Shown: in pieces, positions 1 to 7,320 of the stretch
Position numbering within the stretch: the first letter of the stretch is position 1
Layout of the letters: each line of letters starts with the position of its first letter
Assembly (NCBI GenBank): GCA_049315745.1
Contig: JBMOJO010000095.1
Location: 1-12,877 of the forward strand
DNA: 12,877 bases
Direction: 5' to 3'
Origin: JADJPL01 sp049315745
GTDB lineage: Bacteria; Bacteroidota; Bacteroidia; Chitinophagales; Saprospiraceae
Position numbers and translations under genes: made by a program
The notes under the pieces: generated by a model
Told to the model about the DNA's origin: nothing
Seen by the model: the letters and a program-made list of their open reading frames with translations, nothing else
Database searches by the model: none

Positions 1-35
1 GAAATCATGAAAAACAAGTCTCCATCCAAAGAAAA

Positions 36-76
36 TTTTGCCGCCGAAGGCGGCAAAAACCTTTTTACACAACCTC
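36..76 (+). repeat. Hairpin repeat, family A, copy 1
   Basis: A perfect 10-bp stem (36-45 with 49-58) closed by a GAA triloop is followed directly by ACCTTTTTACACAACCTC, a near match to the 16-base tail CTTTTTACACAACCCC found elsewhere in this window. The same order (GC-rich stem, GAA loop, A-rich spacer, tail) recurs at 90-128 and 9259-9296. The copies lie only in spacers. REP/MITE-like origin is an inference. Confidence 0.75.
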
Positions 77-89
77 TCAAAACATCATT

Positions 90-128
90 CGGCGCGAAGC
101 GCCGTAAAAAACCTTTTTACACAACCCC
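90..128 (+). repeat. Hairpin repeat, family A, copy 2
   Basis: The stem CGGCGC/GCGCCG (90-95 with 99-104) has a GAA triloop, followed by an A run and an exact CTTTTTACACAACCCC tail at 113-128. It lies in tandem with copy 1, and a decayed third copy follows. Confidence 0.8.
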
Positions 129-140
129 AAATGATTATTT

Positions 141-176
141 GGCGCGGAGCGCCGGCTAAAACGTTTTCAGACAATT
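141..176 (+). repeat. Hairpin repeat, family A, degenerate copy 3
   Basis: The stem GGCGC/GCGCC (141-145 with 149-153) has a GGA loop. It is followed by an A run and a diverged tail, CGTTTTCAGACAATTG. It resembles copies 1 and 2 in order and spacing, but the tail has drifted. The rest of the left spacer (177-292) shows no gene and no clear promoter. Confidence 0.5.
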
Positions 177-292
177 GCTAACACGCATCAAGGACATTCG
201 TCACTCCCAAGGGTGGAAAAAGTCATTGCCAATCTCTGTATTTCTGTGTACATAGAGCAAGTAAACCAAATTCTTAACCTAAATCAATAGTG

Positions 293-994
293 ATGAAAAA
301 GCTATCGTGCATGATCGGATTGGTCCTTGGGTTAGTACTTGCCGTCCAACCCCTATGGGCACAAACAACACGTGTGGGGCTTCGTGGAGGTGTAAACCTC
401 GCCCGCTGGTACTTTGAGGATGACACCGACATTGATAAGGACTGGATAAAAGACCTGCCCGGGCTGTATATTGCCGCTCCGGTAGAAGTCGAGGTCTCCA
501 ACCACTTCGCCGTACAGCCGGAACTCGCTTTCGTACGCAAAGGGGTAAGATTGAATTATGAAGACTCCGACGAGACTTCCACGTTCAAAATTGATGCCCG
601 TACAAAGCTGGACTACCTTTCCCTGGATATGCTGTTGAAAGGAAAATTCGGAACCGATATCCTCCAGTTCTATGCCGTCGGTGGCCCTGGCATCGCTTAT
701 GCGACGAAAGGTAAGGTCGCAATGGAACTTACCGCAGGAAACGGCACGACCACGACTGAAGAAGAGACTGCGGATATTGATTTCAAAGAGGACAATGTAA
801 GCCGGTTTGACTTTAGCATGCTTTTTGGCGCCGGTATAGAAGTGCCCCTTGGAACAGGGAATTTCGTTCTCGATGCCCGCTATAACCTCGGCCTGCAGAA
901 CCTGAATACGGACGATGACGCTACGCCGCAACAAAAAATCTTCAACCGGGGCGTAATGTTTTCTGCCGGGTTCGTAATCCCGATTGGTAAATAA
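293..994 (+). CDS. PorT-like outer-membrane beta-barrel protein
   Basis: This encodes a 233-residue secreted protein with a lysine-bearing N-terminus, a hydrophobic core and a cleavage region near LWAQ (about residues 21-24). The mature part starts TTRVGLRGGVNLARWYF, the usual opening of the small Bacteroidota outer-membrane beta-barrel family (PorT/OMP_b-brl_2 type). It continues with alternating beta strands separated by acidic loops, and the last strand (GVMFSAGFVIPIGK) fits a closing barrel strand. The protein should sit in the outer membrane; its ligand or role cannot be read from sequence. I chose ATG at 293 over the overlapping in-frame GTG at 290, because the ATG gives a standard MKK signal-peptide start. 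No Shine-Dalgarno sequence is visible. The gene stands alone and ends in a terminator shared with the convergent neighbour. Confidence 0.85.
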   Translation: MKKLSCMIGLVLGLVLAVQPLWAQTTRVGLRGGVNLARWYFEDDTDIDKDWIKDLPGLYIAAPVEVEVSNHFAVQPELAFVRKGVRLNYEDSDETSTFKIDARTKLDYLSLDMLLKGKFGTDILQFYAVGGPGIAYATKGKVAMELTAGNGTTTTEEETADIDFKEDNVSRFDFSMLFGAGIEVPLGTGNFVLDARYNLGLQNLNTDDDATPQQKIFNRGVMFSAGFVIPIGK

Positions 995-1036
995 CGCTTA
1001 TCCCTTTCGCTAAAATCCCGGCACTTGTGCTAAAAG

Positions 1037-1072
1037 AAAGCCCTCATTCCCCCAACGGGAAAGAGGGCTTTT
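1037..1072. terminator. Bidirectional intrinsic terminator
   Basis: AAAGCCCTC (1037-1045) pairs with GAGGGCTTT (1063-1071). An inner TTCCC/GGGAA stem supports the hairpin, and both outer sides end in A/T runs. It lies between two convergent genes, only 3 nt beyond the stop codon of the minus-strand gene, so it should end both transcripts. Confidence 0.85.
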
Positions 1073-1075
1073 GTA

Positions 1076-1801
1076 CTATTCAGCGCTGAGCAAAAGCTCG
1101 ATAGCGCCACATTTGTGCAGGTTGGAGGAAAGTACGCGGGTCTGCCTGGCTTTACCGTCCTCAATTGCGATTGCGGCGGTATTGGGCGGCGTAATCCCGA
1201 GGTTGTGTGCGAACAGCGTGAGAACATTCGCTCCTTTTGAAAGGGTGACCTCAAAAATACCCGGGCGCTTTGAAAGCGCAAATTTTTCAAGCACCGTAAG
1301 GCCGTTGAAGAAAACCGATACGCTGTCGCCATCAATCTCCTGATTGTCCCAAACCGCAATCGTCAGATGGGTGGATTGTACTTCTACCGGTTCGCTGAGC
1401 ACTACCTCCCGATGAATTTCTTTCTCCAACGCTGCCGTGATATCCCGGGCCGTATCAAAGCCTTCCCGTTTGTAGTAGAAGGTACTTGAAATCTTCTTCA
1501 AATTCCGGATGGTCATACTGGCAATGATTTGCGCAGAGGGTTCTGCTGCCGATATCGTCACGATCCGGACATCAGAGAATATCGCATCATAAGCCGTAGA
1601 GGGAAAATTCGCTTTTTCCCCGGGCGAAAAATAGTAGGCTATCGCAGGGAAGTCATTAATCTGTATGACCGCCTTTTCCTCCGTCACCGTGATTTCGATC
1701 CGCGGGTTGTTGCCCAGCGGATTTTGTGCCGATCTATAGCACTGACCGAAAAGAAAAAATGGGAACAGTAAAAAAAACAGACAACTATACGTGTAATTCA
1801 T
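1076..1801 (-). CDS. Secreted protein of unknown function
   Basis: This encodes a 241-residue protein. Residues 1-20 form a very hydrophobic signal peptide ending LFGQ, with Cys21 next. A lipoprotein is possible, but Gln before Cys is a poor lipobox, so signal peptidase I cleavage is more likely. The middle part (about 30-140) is not recognised. The C-terminal part (about 147-240) reads TIAVWDNQEIDGDSVSVFFN, then a strand-rich stretch with ANVLTLFAHNLG, PPNTA, and LSSNLHKCGAIEL. I recall this pattern as a C-terminal module in various secreted Bacteroidota proteins, where it looks like a small beta-sandwich of unknown role. No other gene is close enough to suggest a pathway: moaD lies 197 nt upstream on the same strand and is probably unrelated. 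The start at 1801 is the only one that keeps the signal peptide. Confidence 0.8.
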   Translation of the reverse strand: MNYTYSCLFFLLFPFFLFGQCYRSAQNPLGNNPRIEITVTEEKAVIQINDFPAIAYYFSPGEKANFPSTAYDAIFSDVRIVTISAAEPSAQIIASMTIRNLKKISSTFYYKREGFDTARDITAALEKEIHREVVLSEPVEVQSTHLTIAVWDNQEIDGDSVSVFFNGLTVLEKFALSKRPGIFEVTLSKGANVLTLFAHNLGITPPNTAAIAIEDGKARQTRVLSSNLHKCGAIELLLSAE

Positions 1802-1844
1802 GGGCCGATTTTAAATCCTTGTGCATTTTGACGTGTTGTGCGAG

Positions 1845-1897
1845 GTGTCGTGGTGGGAAAATCAAGTCATCTCTGCCCATTTATCCCATCGCGATAA
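1845..1897. repeat. Short dispersed repeat, family B (13-mer motif)
   Basis: CCCATCGCGATAA at 1885-1897 is the exact reverse complement of TTATCGCGATGGG at 12735-12747. A looser direct copy, GTGTCGTGGTGGG, lies at 1845-1857. All are in spacer DNA. The surrounding 1802-1998 spacer also has a small GGGG-TTT-CCCC hairpin (1949-1959), but no T tract and no recognisable promoter. Confidence 0.5.
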
Positions 1898-1998
1898 ATC
1901 ATTTGCATAAAAAACAGAAATATTTACTGAAACATTGTCTGGCAAAATGGGGTTTCCCCCCCTGCCCTTCATAACAAATCTGAATATTTCAACCCGGC

Positions 1999-2250
1999 TC
2001 ACCCACCGCTGACCGGCGGGATGACCACGATTTCGTCTCCGGGATGGAGGATCCTGGAATCAGGGGCATACTCGGCATTGACGGCAATAGCAAGCGACTT
2101 TAGCCCCCCCAGCTTTGGATACCCTCCGAGCAACTGTGCCCGCAGCTCGCTGACAGTTCCCCGCGCAGGAAAAGAAAGCTCAAGACAGGCCTGCCCGATA
2201 ATATCCCGTGCAATACCGAAGGAATGAACACTGATGGTAATGACTTCCAT
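1999..2250 (-). CDS. moaD: MoaD/ThiS-family sulfur carrier, probable molybdopterin synthase small subunit
   Basis: This encodes an 83-residue ubiquitin-like protein ending in VSGG. The terminal Gly-Gly is the site that is adenylated by a MoeB-type enzyme and then thiocarboxylated, so that sulfur can be passed to the molybdopterin precursor on the large subunit MoaE. The pattern fits MoaD: an N-terminal strand (ITISVHSFGIARDIIG), the central TVSELRAQLL helix, AIAVNAEYAPDSRILHPGDEIVVIPPVSGG, and the usual MoaD length of about 80 residues. ThiS is usually shorter (about 65 residues), and the AxDxxLxxGDEIxxxPPVSGG ending favours MoaD. No moaA, moaC, moaE or moeB gene is in the window, so the assignment rests on sequence alone. 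The start ATG at 2250 follows AT-rich DNA with no clear promoter. Confidence 0.85.
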   Translation of the reverse strand: MEVITISVHSFGIARDIIGQACLELSFPARGTVSELRAQLLGGYPKLGGLKSLAIAVNAEYAPDSRILHPGDEIVVIPPVSGG

Positions 2251-2297
2251 TGCGTTTATTTTTAGAAACGGTAATTTTCGAACGGAAAAGCAATCGA

Positions 2298-2413
2298 ATT
2301 GTCATAAAATTGTCACAAAAAACAAAAAAGGGTATAACCGTACTTTTTAGCAATAATTTGGCAAAAAACCTTAAATCCTATTTTTATTTCAAAAAACGAT
2401 TATTTTTGCCAAA
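2298..2413. repeat. AT-rich spacer with tandem and inverted repeats
   Basis: The 2251-2505 spacer between the divergent moaD and transglycosylase genes is strongly AT-rich and holds no credible gene. It contains a tandem 11-base repeat with one difference (ATTGTCATAAA at 2298-2308, ATTGTCACAAA at 2309-2319). It also contains an exact 11-base inverted repeat, TTTGGCAAAAA (2357-2367) and TTTTTGCCAAA (2403-2413), 35 nt apart. Either could be a regulator site, but no family is recognised. Confidence 0.55.
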
Positions 2414-2505
2414 GCAATCCATCAAATTCTTTTTTTACGAAACAATTAACAATCTCTGGTTTTCGTTGTTTGAATGTTATTCATTCGGTGCTAAAAGCCA
2501 AAACA

Positions 2506-2536
2506 TTGCTTGCTAGGTTAAAAGGTCGTACTTTTG
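2506..2536 (+). promoter_or_regulatory. Bacteroidota-type promoter for the lytic transglycosylase gene
   Basis: TTG at 2506-2508 and TACTTTTG at 2529-2536 are separated by 20 nt. They match the -33 TTG and -7 TAnnTTTG consensus of Bacteroidota primary sigma-factor promoters. Transcription would begin near 2543, giving a leader of about 175 nt before the start at 2718. Confidence 0.65.
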
Positions 2537-2544
2537 TGGCTGAT

Positions 2545-2717
2545 TACCGGGTTTATGGTAGTAGAATCCTACCAGGCAAAGCTCGGGTATGTAAAGAAGC
2601 GTTCGAATTTTTGCTCATTATTTAGGAACATATCACTATAGATAAAAAACTTACTCCCGTTGAACCGGCCATCTGAAACACACAGTGTCCGGGATTTTCT
2701 AACAAAACCATTTTTTA
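2545..2717 (+). other. Long 5' leader with hairpin and possible 28-codon upstream frame
   Basis: TGGTAG (2556-2561) pairs with CTACCA (2569-2574) around a 7-nt loop. TACC (2545-2548) can pair with GGTA (2586-2589) to enclose it. A small frame starts at ATG 2555 inside this hairpin and ends at TAG 2639-2641: 28 codons, beginning MVVESYQAKLGYVKKR. It would begin about 12 nt after the predicted transcript start. The GGCAAAGC segment recalls part of class I c-di-GMP aptamers, but the rest does not fit. Nothing is recognised in 2642-2717. Confidence 0.35.
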
Positions 2718-3851
2718 ATGCAGTTCCCATGGACTTGGATTTCTGCTACTGCGGCCGCTACGGTTGCTGTGGCAGGTGTCCCAAACACAAACCTCTACTC
2801 AAAGGTAGCCGACAATTCTGTTGTTACCAATGAGTGGAATGCTGATGTCGTTTCCGAACGACTCGCAAAATTACAACTTCCTGTGCCTGTGCAATCCAAT
2901 GAACAGGTATTGTCCCGGATACGCCAGTATCTTATTACGGGACGGGCCGAGACCCAGCTGGCACTGGGTCGCTCGAATGTGTACTTTCCTATTTTTGAAC
3001 ACCAACTGCGCGCCAACGGTCTCCCCGAAGAACTCAAGTATCTGCCTTTAATCGAATCTGGCCTGTCCACGACCATTGAATCGCCTGCCGGTGCTACGGG
3101 TATGTGGCAGTTAATGTCGATTACTGCCCGTCATTTTGGTTTGCAGGTCAATAGCGGTGTGGACGAACGACTGGACATTTACCGCTCGACGGACGCTGCC
3201 GTCAAGATGCTGGTTTTTCTGCACAAAAAATTTGGAGACTGGGCGCTTGTACTGGCTGCTTACAACAGTGGCGTAGGAAAGGTAGAAGCGGCGATCCGGA
3301 TGGCAGGTACAAAAGACTACTGGGTAGTCAAAGATTATTTGCCAAAAGAAACGCAACGCTACGTACCCTGTTTCATCGCCGCTGCTTATGTCGGCAAGTA
3401 CTTCAGGCAGCACGGACTAAAGCCGGCCAATTTCCAGACGCATGAAATGCCCGACCTCCGGGTAATGCTTGTTTTCCGAAGGATTTCGTTCGGGGAAATC
3501 TCCAGGGTGACCGGCGTAGGATTGTCCGCGCTGGCGAAACTCAACCCGGCATTTACACAGGGCATCGTTCCGGCTAGCGACAAGGGGTATTTTGTGATGC
3601 TTCCTGACGAGAAGGCGACCCTTTCCCTTCGCAATTTCCTTGCTTCGCCCGAAGAGCGTGCAGCCGAGAAAGCAGTTTTCCGCACGACTTATGTTGTTTC
3701 GAAAGGGGATTCAATGGAAGAGATTGCAAGACTATTCCAGACTTCTGTGGAAGACCTGCTCAAATGGAATAAGCTCACCGACACGACCCTCGTCGTTCGC
3801 CAAGAGCTCGTACTGCAACTTCCAAAGACATTCCTGCTGAACCGTGCCTGA
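2718..3851 (+). CDS. Membrane-associated lytic murein transglycosylase (MltD-like, SLT plus LysM)
   Basis: This encodes a 377-residue cell-wall enzyme that cleaves the MurNAc-GlcNAc bond of peptidoglycan and forms 1,6-anhydro-muramyl ends. Residues 1-23 form a hydrophobic export segment lacking the usual positive charges. The SLT domain spans about 85-220: LIESGLS contains the catalytic Glu113, GATGMWQLM (about 126-134) and AYNSGVGKV (about 181-189) are the substrate-cleft motifs, and PKETQRYVP (209-217) closes the domain. Residues 250-298 resemble a degenerate LysM. A clear LysM follows at about 323-369 (TYVVSKGDSMEEIARLF, ending in ELVLQLP) and would bind glycan chains. The start is fixed by an in-frame stop at 2700-2702 and is the first ATG after it. 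The gene has its own promoter and leader upstream, and a strong terminator downstream. It is shorter than E. coli MltD (about 450 residues). Confidence 0.9.
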   Translation: MQFPWTWISATAAATVAVAGVPNTNLYSKVADNSVVTNEWNADVVSERLAKLQLPVPVQSNEQVLSRIRQYLITGRAETQLALGRSNVYFPIFEHQLRANGLPEELKYLPLIESGLSTTIESPAGATGMWQLMSITARHFGLQVNSGVDERLDIYRSTDAAVKMLVFLHKKFGDWALVLAAYNSGVGKVEAAIRMAGTKDYWVVKDYLPKETQRYVPCFIAAAYVGKYFRQHGLKPANFQTHEMPDLRVMLVFRRISFGEISRVTGVGLSALAKLNPAFTQGIVPASDKGYFVMLPDEKATLSLRNFLASPEERAAEKAVFRTTYVVSKGDSMEEIARLFQTSVEDLLKWNKLTDTTLVVRQELVLQLPKTFLLNRA

Positions 3852-3906
3852 CACGATGATAGTGGCGTCCTTGTTGTGAAAGAAGGGCGGCTCAAAGAAC
3901 CTGATT

Positions 3907-3963
3907 GAAAAAGGGCCTTGTTTTCTGGCTTTGCTTTGCAAAGTTAAAAAACAGGGCCCTTTC
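3907..3963. terminator. Strong terminator hairpin between convergent genes
   Basis: AAAGGGCCTTGTTTT (3910-3924) pairs with AAAACAGGGCCCTTT (3948-3962) over 15 bp with one G-T pair. An inner CTTTGC/GCAAAG stem (3929-3934, 3938-3943) extends the structure. On the minus strand it ends in a T5 run, so it fits best as the end of rimP-nusA-infB; it can also stop the transglycosylase transcript from the other side. Confidence 0.85.
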
Positions 3964-3983
3964 AAATTATGTGACTTGTTGGA

Positions 3984-4001
3984 ATGGGTTATCGTGGTGG
4001 G
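3984..4001 (+). repeat. Short dispersed repeat, family B
   Basis: ATGGGTTATCGTGGTGGG differs at two positions from ATGGGTTATCGCAGTGGG at 12743-12760. It lies in the spacer between two convergent genes, immediately before a family A inverted element. Confidence 0.6.
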
Positions 4002-4002
4002 A

Positions 4003-4061
4003 GGTTGTGCAAAAAGTCTTTTGCCGCCTTCGCGCCAAGAAAGGCCTTTTTACACAACCCC
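4003..4061. repeat. Family A element arranged as an inverted repeat
   Basis: GGTTGTGCAAAAAG (4003-4016) faces CTTTTTACACAACCCC (4046-4061). The 14-base arms match with one mismatch, and they enclose an imperfect GC-rich hairpin with a TTC centre (4020-4039). The right arm is an exact copy of the tails at 113-128 and 9302-9317. The element lies 26 nt beyond the infB stop codon, on the far side of which is the strong terminator. Confidence 0.7.
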
Positions 4062-4087
4062 GTCCAGATAAAGCCAGGAGCTTGAAA

Positions 4088-6982
4088 TCAAAGCTTTTGC
4101 TTGACTTCCATCACCTCATAGGCCTCGATGATATCCCCGACTTTGATATCGTTGAAATTTTTGATGCTGACCCCGCATTCCAGCCCGGTTTTGACTTCTT
4201 TGACATCCTCTTTGAACCTGCGAAGCGAAGCCACTTCGCCGTGAGCGCCTTCCCGGGTCGGAAAGATAACGATACCATTGCGCACCAGGCGGATATGGCT
4301 GTTCCGCGAGACTTTGCCTTCCTGCACGATACAACCGGCGATGGTACCCACTTTACTGATTTTAAACACTTCCCGTACTTCGACCTGTCCGGTGATATGT
4401 TCTTCCTTGGTAGGCTCGAGCATACCTTCGATGGCTGATTTGATTTCTTCGATTGCTTCGTAGATAATCGAATAAGTTTTGATCTGTACCCCTTCCTGCT
4501 CTGCGAGCTTACGGGCACCTGCCGAGGGACGTACCTGGAATCCGATGACGATTGCATCGGAGGCAGAAGCCAGGAGGGCGTCTGATTCGATAATCTGGCC
4601 TACGGCTTTATGGATCACATTGACCTGTACCGTTTCGATAGAGAGCTTAATCAGCGAGTCGGAAAGTGCTTCCACAGAACCGTCCACATCCCCTTTGACG
4701 ATGAGGTTGAGCTCTTTGAAATTTCCGAGGGCGAGGCGGCGTCCGATTTCGTCGAGGGAGATACGCTTAGTTGCCCTGTTGGCCTGTTCGCGCATAATCT
4801 GGGAGCGCTTTGAGGCGATTTGACGGGCTTCCTGGTCACTATCCACTACTTTGAACCTGTCACCTGCCTGTGGTGCGCCGCCAAGTCCGAGGACCATCAC
4901 CGGCGCTGAGGGGCCTGCTTCGGCCAGGCGTTTGCCCCGTTCGTTGAGCATAGCACGCACTTTACCGGAGTATTCCCCGGCCACGATATGATCACCGATA
5001 TGCAGGGTACCTGACTGCACCAGCATTTTAGAAACATAACCGCGGCCTTTTTCGAGGGTTGCCTCGAGTACGGTACCGACGGCTTTTTTATCAGGATTTG
5101 CTTTCAGGTCGAGGATTTCTGCTTCGAGCAGCACCCTTTCCAGCAAAAGGTCTATACCGATGCCTTGTTTTGCCGAAATATCCTGAGATTGGTATTTACC
5201 GCCCCAATCTTCCACGAGAAAATTCATGGAGGCCAGTTCCTGTTTAATTTTTTCAGGTTGTGCATTTGCCTTGTCGATCTTGTTGATCGCAAACACCATG
5301 GGCACTCCTGCTGCCTGTGCGTGGCTAATCGCCTCTTTCGTTTGGGGCATGATACTATCATCGGCGGCGATAACGATTACCGCGATATCGGTGACTTTTG
5401 CCCCCCGGGCGCGCATAGCGGTGAACGCTTCGTGGCCTGGAGTATCGAGGAAGGTAAGTCGTTTTCCATTTTCCAGGACAACTTCATAGGCGCCGATATG
5501 CTGGGTAATACCCCCAGCTTCCCCTGCGACGACATTGGCATTGCGGATATAGTCGAGCAATGAGGTTTTTCCATGGTCAACATGGCCCATCACTGTTACG
5601 ATGGGGGACCTTGGCTCGAGGCCCTCGGTATCTTCCTCTTCCAGGATTTCGTCTTCCACATGTTCTTCCATGGAGATGAACTCCACCTCATGCCCAAATT
5701 CCTCGGCTACGAGTTCGATAATTTCTGCATCGAGGCGTTGGTTGATGGAAACCATGACCCCGAGGTTAAGGCAGGCCATGATTACCTCTGCTGCCGGGAC
5801 ATCCATGACGTTTGCGAGTTCCTGGACGGTGATGAACTCGGTGACCTCCAGTTTGGCGCTGGAGGCTTCCATTTCCATCATTTCCTGTTTTTCCCGGAAC
5901 CGGTCGCGTTTATCGCGTTGAAGTTTTTGTCGTTTTTTCTTTCCTCCACCCGATAGCCTGGCCATCGTGGCCTTAATTTTTTCCTCTATCTCGCGCTGGG
6001 AGACTTCTTTAGGCTCTTCTTTAGCAGTTGGGCGCACAGCTGAAGGAGCTGATTTCCGGTCCTGGGGTTTTGCCCCTTGCTGGGTTTTGGCCTGGGGTTG
6101 GCCTTGGCCCTGGCCATCGCCTCCGACTTTTTTGCGTTTGCGTTTGCGTTTTCTTTTATCCTCGGCGGATTCGGTTGTCTGTGGGGCGCGGTTCGTCTCT
6201 TTTTCCTTTACGGGCTCTCCATTTTGGGGTTTTTCCGTAACCATATCCGCAGGCTTTGGCGCACCCGACTCTGGTCCTTTCCTAGGCGTTTCTTTAGTAT
6301 CTTTTTTCTTTTTCCGACCCTGTGGTGAGAGGCGGTCGAGATCTATTTTACCTTGGATTTTGAGCCCTCTGAGTTCAGGGGTATCGGCGCGAAAGAGCTC
6401 ATTAGTCTCTGCAGGGGCGGGTTCTGCGGGCTGTTCGGTCGGCTGTTCGGCAACGGGAGCCTGTGGAGTTGGCTGGGGGGTGGAAATTTTTTCGGCTTCG
6501 GGTTCCTCCAATGCCGTTGGCGATACTTTTTCGGGTATTGGCTCTGGCGCAGGGGTTGGTTCGACAGCCGGCAGGGATGCTTCCCGGGGCTTTTCGCCGG
6601 TTTCCTTTTCCTTTGAGCGATCAGAAGACCTTCCGCCCAGATCAATTTTGCCCAGGACAGTTGGTTTTCCAAGTTTCACCCTCGGGCGTTCGACTTCTTC
6701 TGTTTTTTCGGGAGTAGGCTGCGGAGGTTCCTGTTTTTCGCGGACAACCGGTGCCTCGGCCTCGGGAGTGGCCTTTCCCCGCATACCGATATTTACGTGC
6801 CTGGAGGCTTCTTTATCGTCAATAGACTTCTGGAACTCCTTCAGGAGGCGCCCGTACATTTCGTCGGTAATCTTGGCGTTAGGTTTATTTTCGATATCGA
6901 AGCCATTTCTATTGAGAAACTCCACAATAGAGCCGGTACCGACGTTAAGTTCCTTAGCTATCTTAAATAAAGAGTTGGACAT
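4088..6982 (-). CDS. infB: Translation initiation factor IF-2
   Basis: This encodes a 964-residue GTPase that brings initiator tRNA to the 30S subunit and drives joining of the 50S subunit. Residues 1-55 are an IF2_N module (SLFKIAKELNVGTGSIVEFL). Residues 60-370 form a low-complexity Pro/Glu/Lys-rich linker with two GKIDL motifs (111-115, 211-215) and a basic KRKRKRKRKK run near 276. A second IF2_N module lies at about 380-435. The G domain has GHVDHGKT (466-473, P loop), GITQHIGAYEV (switch I), DTPGH (513-517), NKID (567-570) and SAKQG (603-607). Domains II, III and IV follow to the C-terminus (KVGDIIEAYEVMEVKQKL). The length exceeds E. coli IF-2 (890 residues) mainly because of the linker. 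It is the last gene of the rimP-nusA-infB set, but starts 338 nt after nusA ends, so it may also have its own promoter. Confidence 0.97.
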   Translation of the reverse strand: MSNSLFKIAKELNVGTGSIVEFLNRNGFDIENKPNAKITDEMYGRLLKEFQKSIDDKEASRHVNIGMRGKATPEAEAPVVREKQEPPQPTPEKTEEVERPRVKLGKPTVLGKIDLGGRSSDRSKEKETGEKPREASLPAVEPTPAPEPIPEKVSPTALEEPEAEKISTPQPTPQAPVAEQPTEQPAEPAPAETNELFRADTPELRGLKIQGKIDLDRLSPQGRKKKKDTKETPRKGPESGAPKPADMVTEKPQNGEPVKEKETNRAPQTTESAEDKRKRKRKRKKVGGDGQGQGQPQAKTQQGAKPQDRKSAPSAVRPTAKEEPKEVSQREIEEKIKATMARLSGGGKKKRQKLQRDKRDRFREKQEMMEMEASSAKLEVTEFITVQELANVMDVPAAEVIMACLNLGVMVSINQRLDAEIIELVAEEFGHEVEFISMEEHVEDEILEEEDTEGLEPRSPIVTVMGHVDHGKTSLLDYIRNANVVAGEAGGITQHIGAYEVVLENGKRLTFLDTPGHEAFTAMRARGAKVTDIAVIVIAADDSIMPQTKEAISHAQAAGVPMVFAINKIDKANAQPEKIKQELASMNFLVEDWGGKYQSQDISAKQGIGIDLLLERVLLEAEILDLKANPDKKAVGTVLEATLEKGRGYVSKMLVQSGTLHIGDHIVAGEYSGKVRAMLNERGKRLAEAGPSAPVMVLGLGGAPQAGDRFKVVDSDQEARQIASKRSQIMREQANRATKRISLDEIGRRLALGNFKELNLIVKGDVDGSVEALSDSLIKLSIETVQVNVIHKAVGQIIESDALLASASDAIVIGFQVRPSAGARKLAEQEGVQIKTYSIIYEAIEEIKSAIEGMLEPTKEEHITGQVEVREVFKISKVGTIAGCIVQEGKVSRNSHIRLVRNGIVIFPTREGAHGEVASLRRFKEDVKEVKTGLECGVSIKNFNDIKVGDIIEAYEVMEVKQKL

Positions 6983-7320
6983 TCGTTAAAATTAGGTAGT
7001 AGTATGTTAAGTTGAGCGGTTGTTAATGAAGCTAATCGGTTTTTACATCGCGGAAGGATTTTCCACTGTGGCATCCGAAGCCTTTGCTTCGGGCGGATAA
7101 GGGTTTGAGGTATGTGAAGCCGGCGTGGTATAATCCAACCGGAACCGGTTCGTGGTCGCTTAAAAGGGCACTAACCGCACCTTCCGCACCGGATGGCACA
7201 GACAGGGCAGCAAGACAATACACCGAACGCAAAATTAACGAAAAGAGTTCGTTTCCTTTCGATTTTATACAACTATTTGACTTTGCCGCCGTAGCTCGGC
7301 AATTTATAGCGGCTACACTA
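6983..7320 (-). other. 338-nt nusA-infB spacer with hairpins
   Basis: No credible gene is seen here. Just after the nusA stop, TTGCCG/CGGCAA (7283-7288, 7297-7302) can form a hairpin without a T run. Nearer infB is a perfect 7-bp hairpin with a 4-nt loop, CCGAAGC/GCTTCGG (7075-7081, 7086-7092), and a direct repeat CCGCACC (7175-7181, 7184-7190). A promoter-like site is listed separately. The spacer would form a long infB leader if transcribed alone. Confidence 0.5.
7230..7237 (-). promoter_or_regulatory. Possible internal promoter for infB (-7 box only)
   Basis: Read on the minus strand, TAATTTTG matches the Bacteroidota -7 consensus TAnnTTTG. No TTG is found 19-21 nt upstream, so support is weak. 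If used, transcription would start near 7223 and give a roughly 240-nt leader before infB. Confidence 0.3.

Noticed and set aside
7..159. A 50-codon plus-strand frame starting at ATG 7
   Set aside because: It is built almost wholly of the family A hairpins and tails, so the open frame follows from the repeat sequence rather than from a gene.
2545..2590. Class I c-di-GMP riboswitch before the transglycosylase gene
   Set aside because: Only the GGCAAAGC stretch and a following CGGG resemble the aptamer. The GAAA tetraloop, its receptor and the second stem are missing.
5967..6989. A 340-codon plus-strand frame opposite the infB linker
   Set aside because: It is the antisense of the low-complexity IF-2 linker, rich in Ser/Phe/Gly, with no domain. 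The minus strand is clearly IF-2.
7032..7232. A 66-codon minus-strand frame in the nusA-infB gap
   Set aside because: It begins at a TTG that overlaps the promoter-like box, has no family resemblance, and is more simply explained as spacer.
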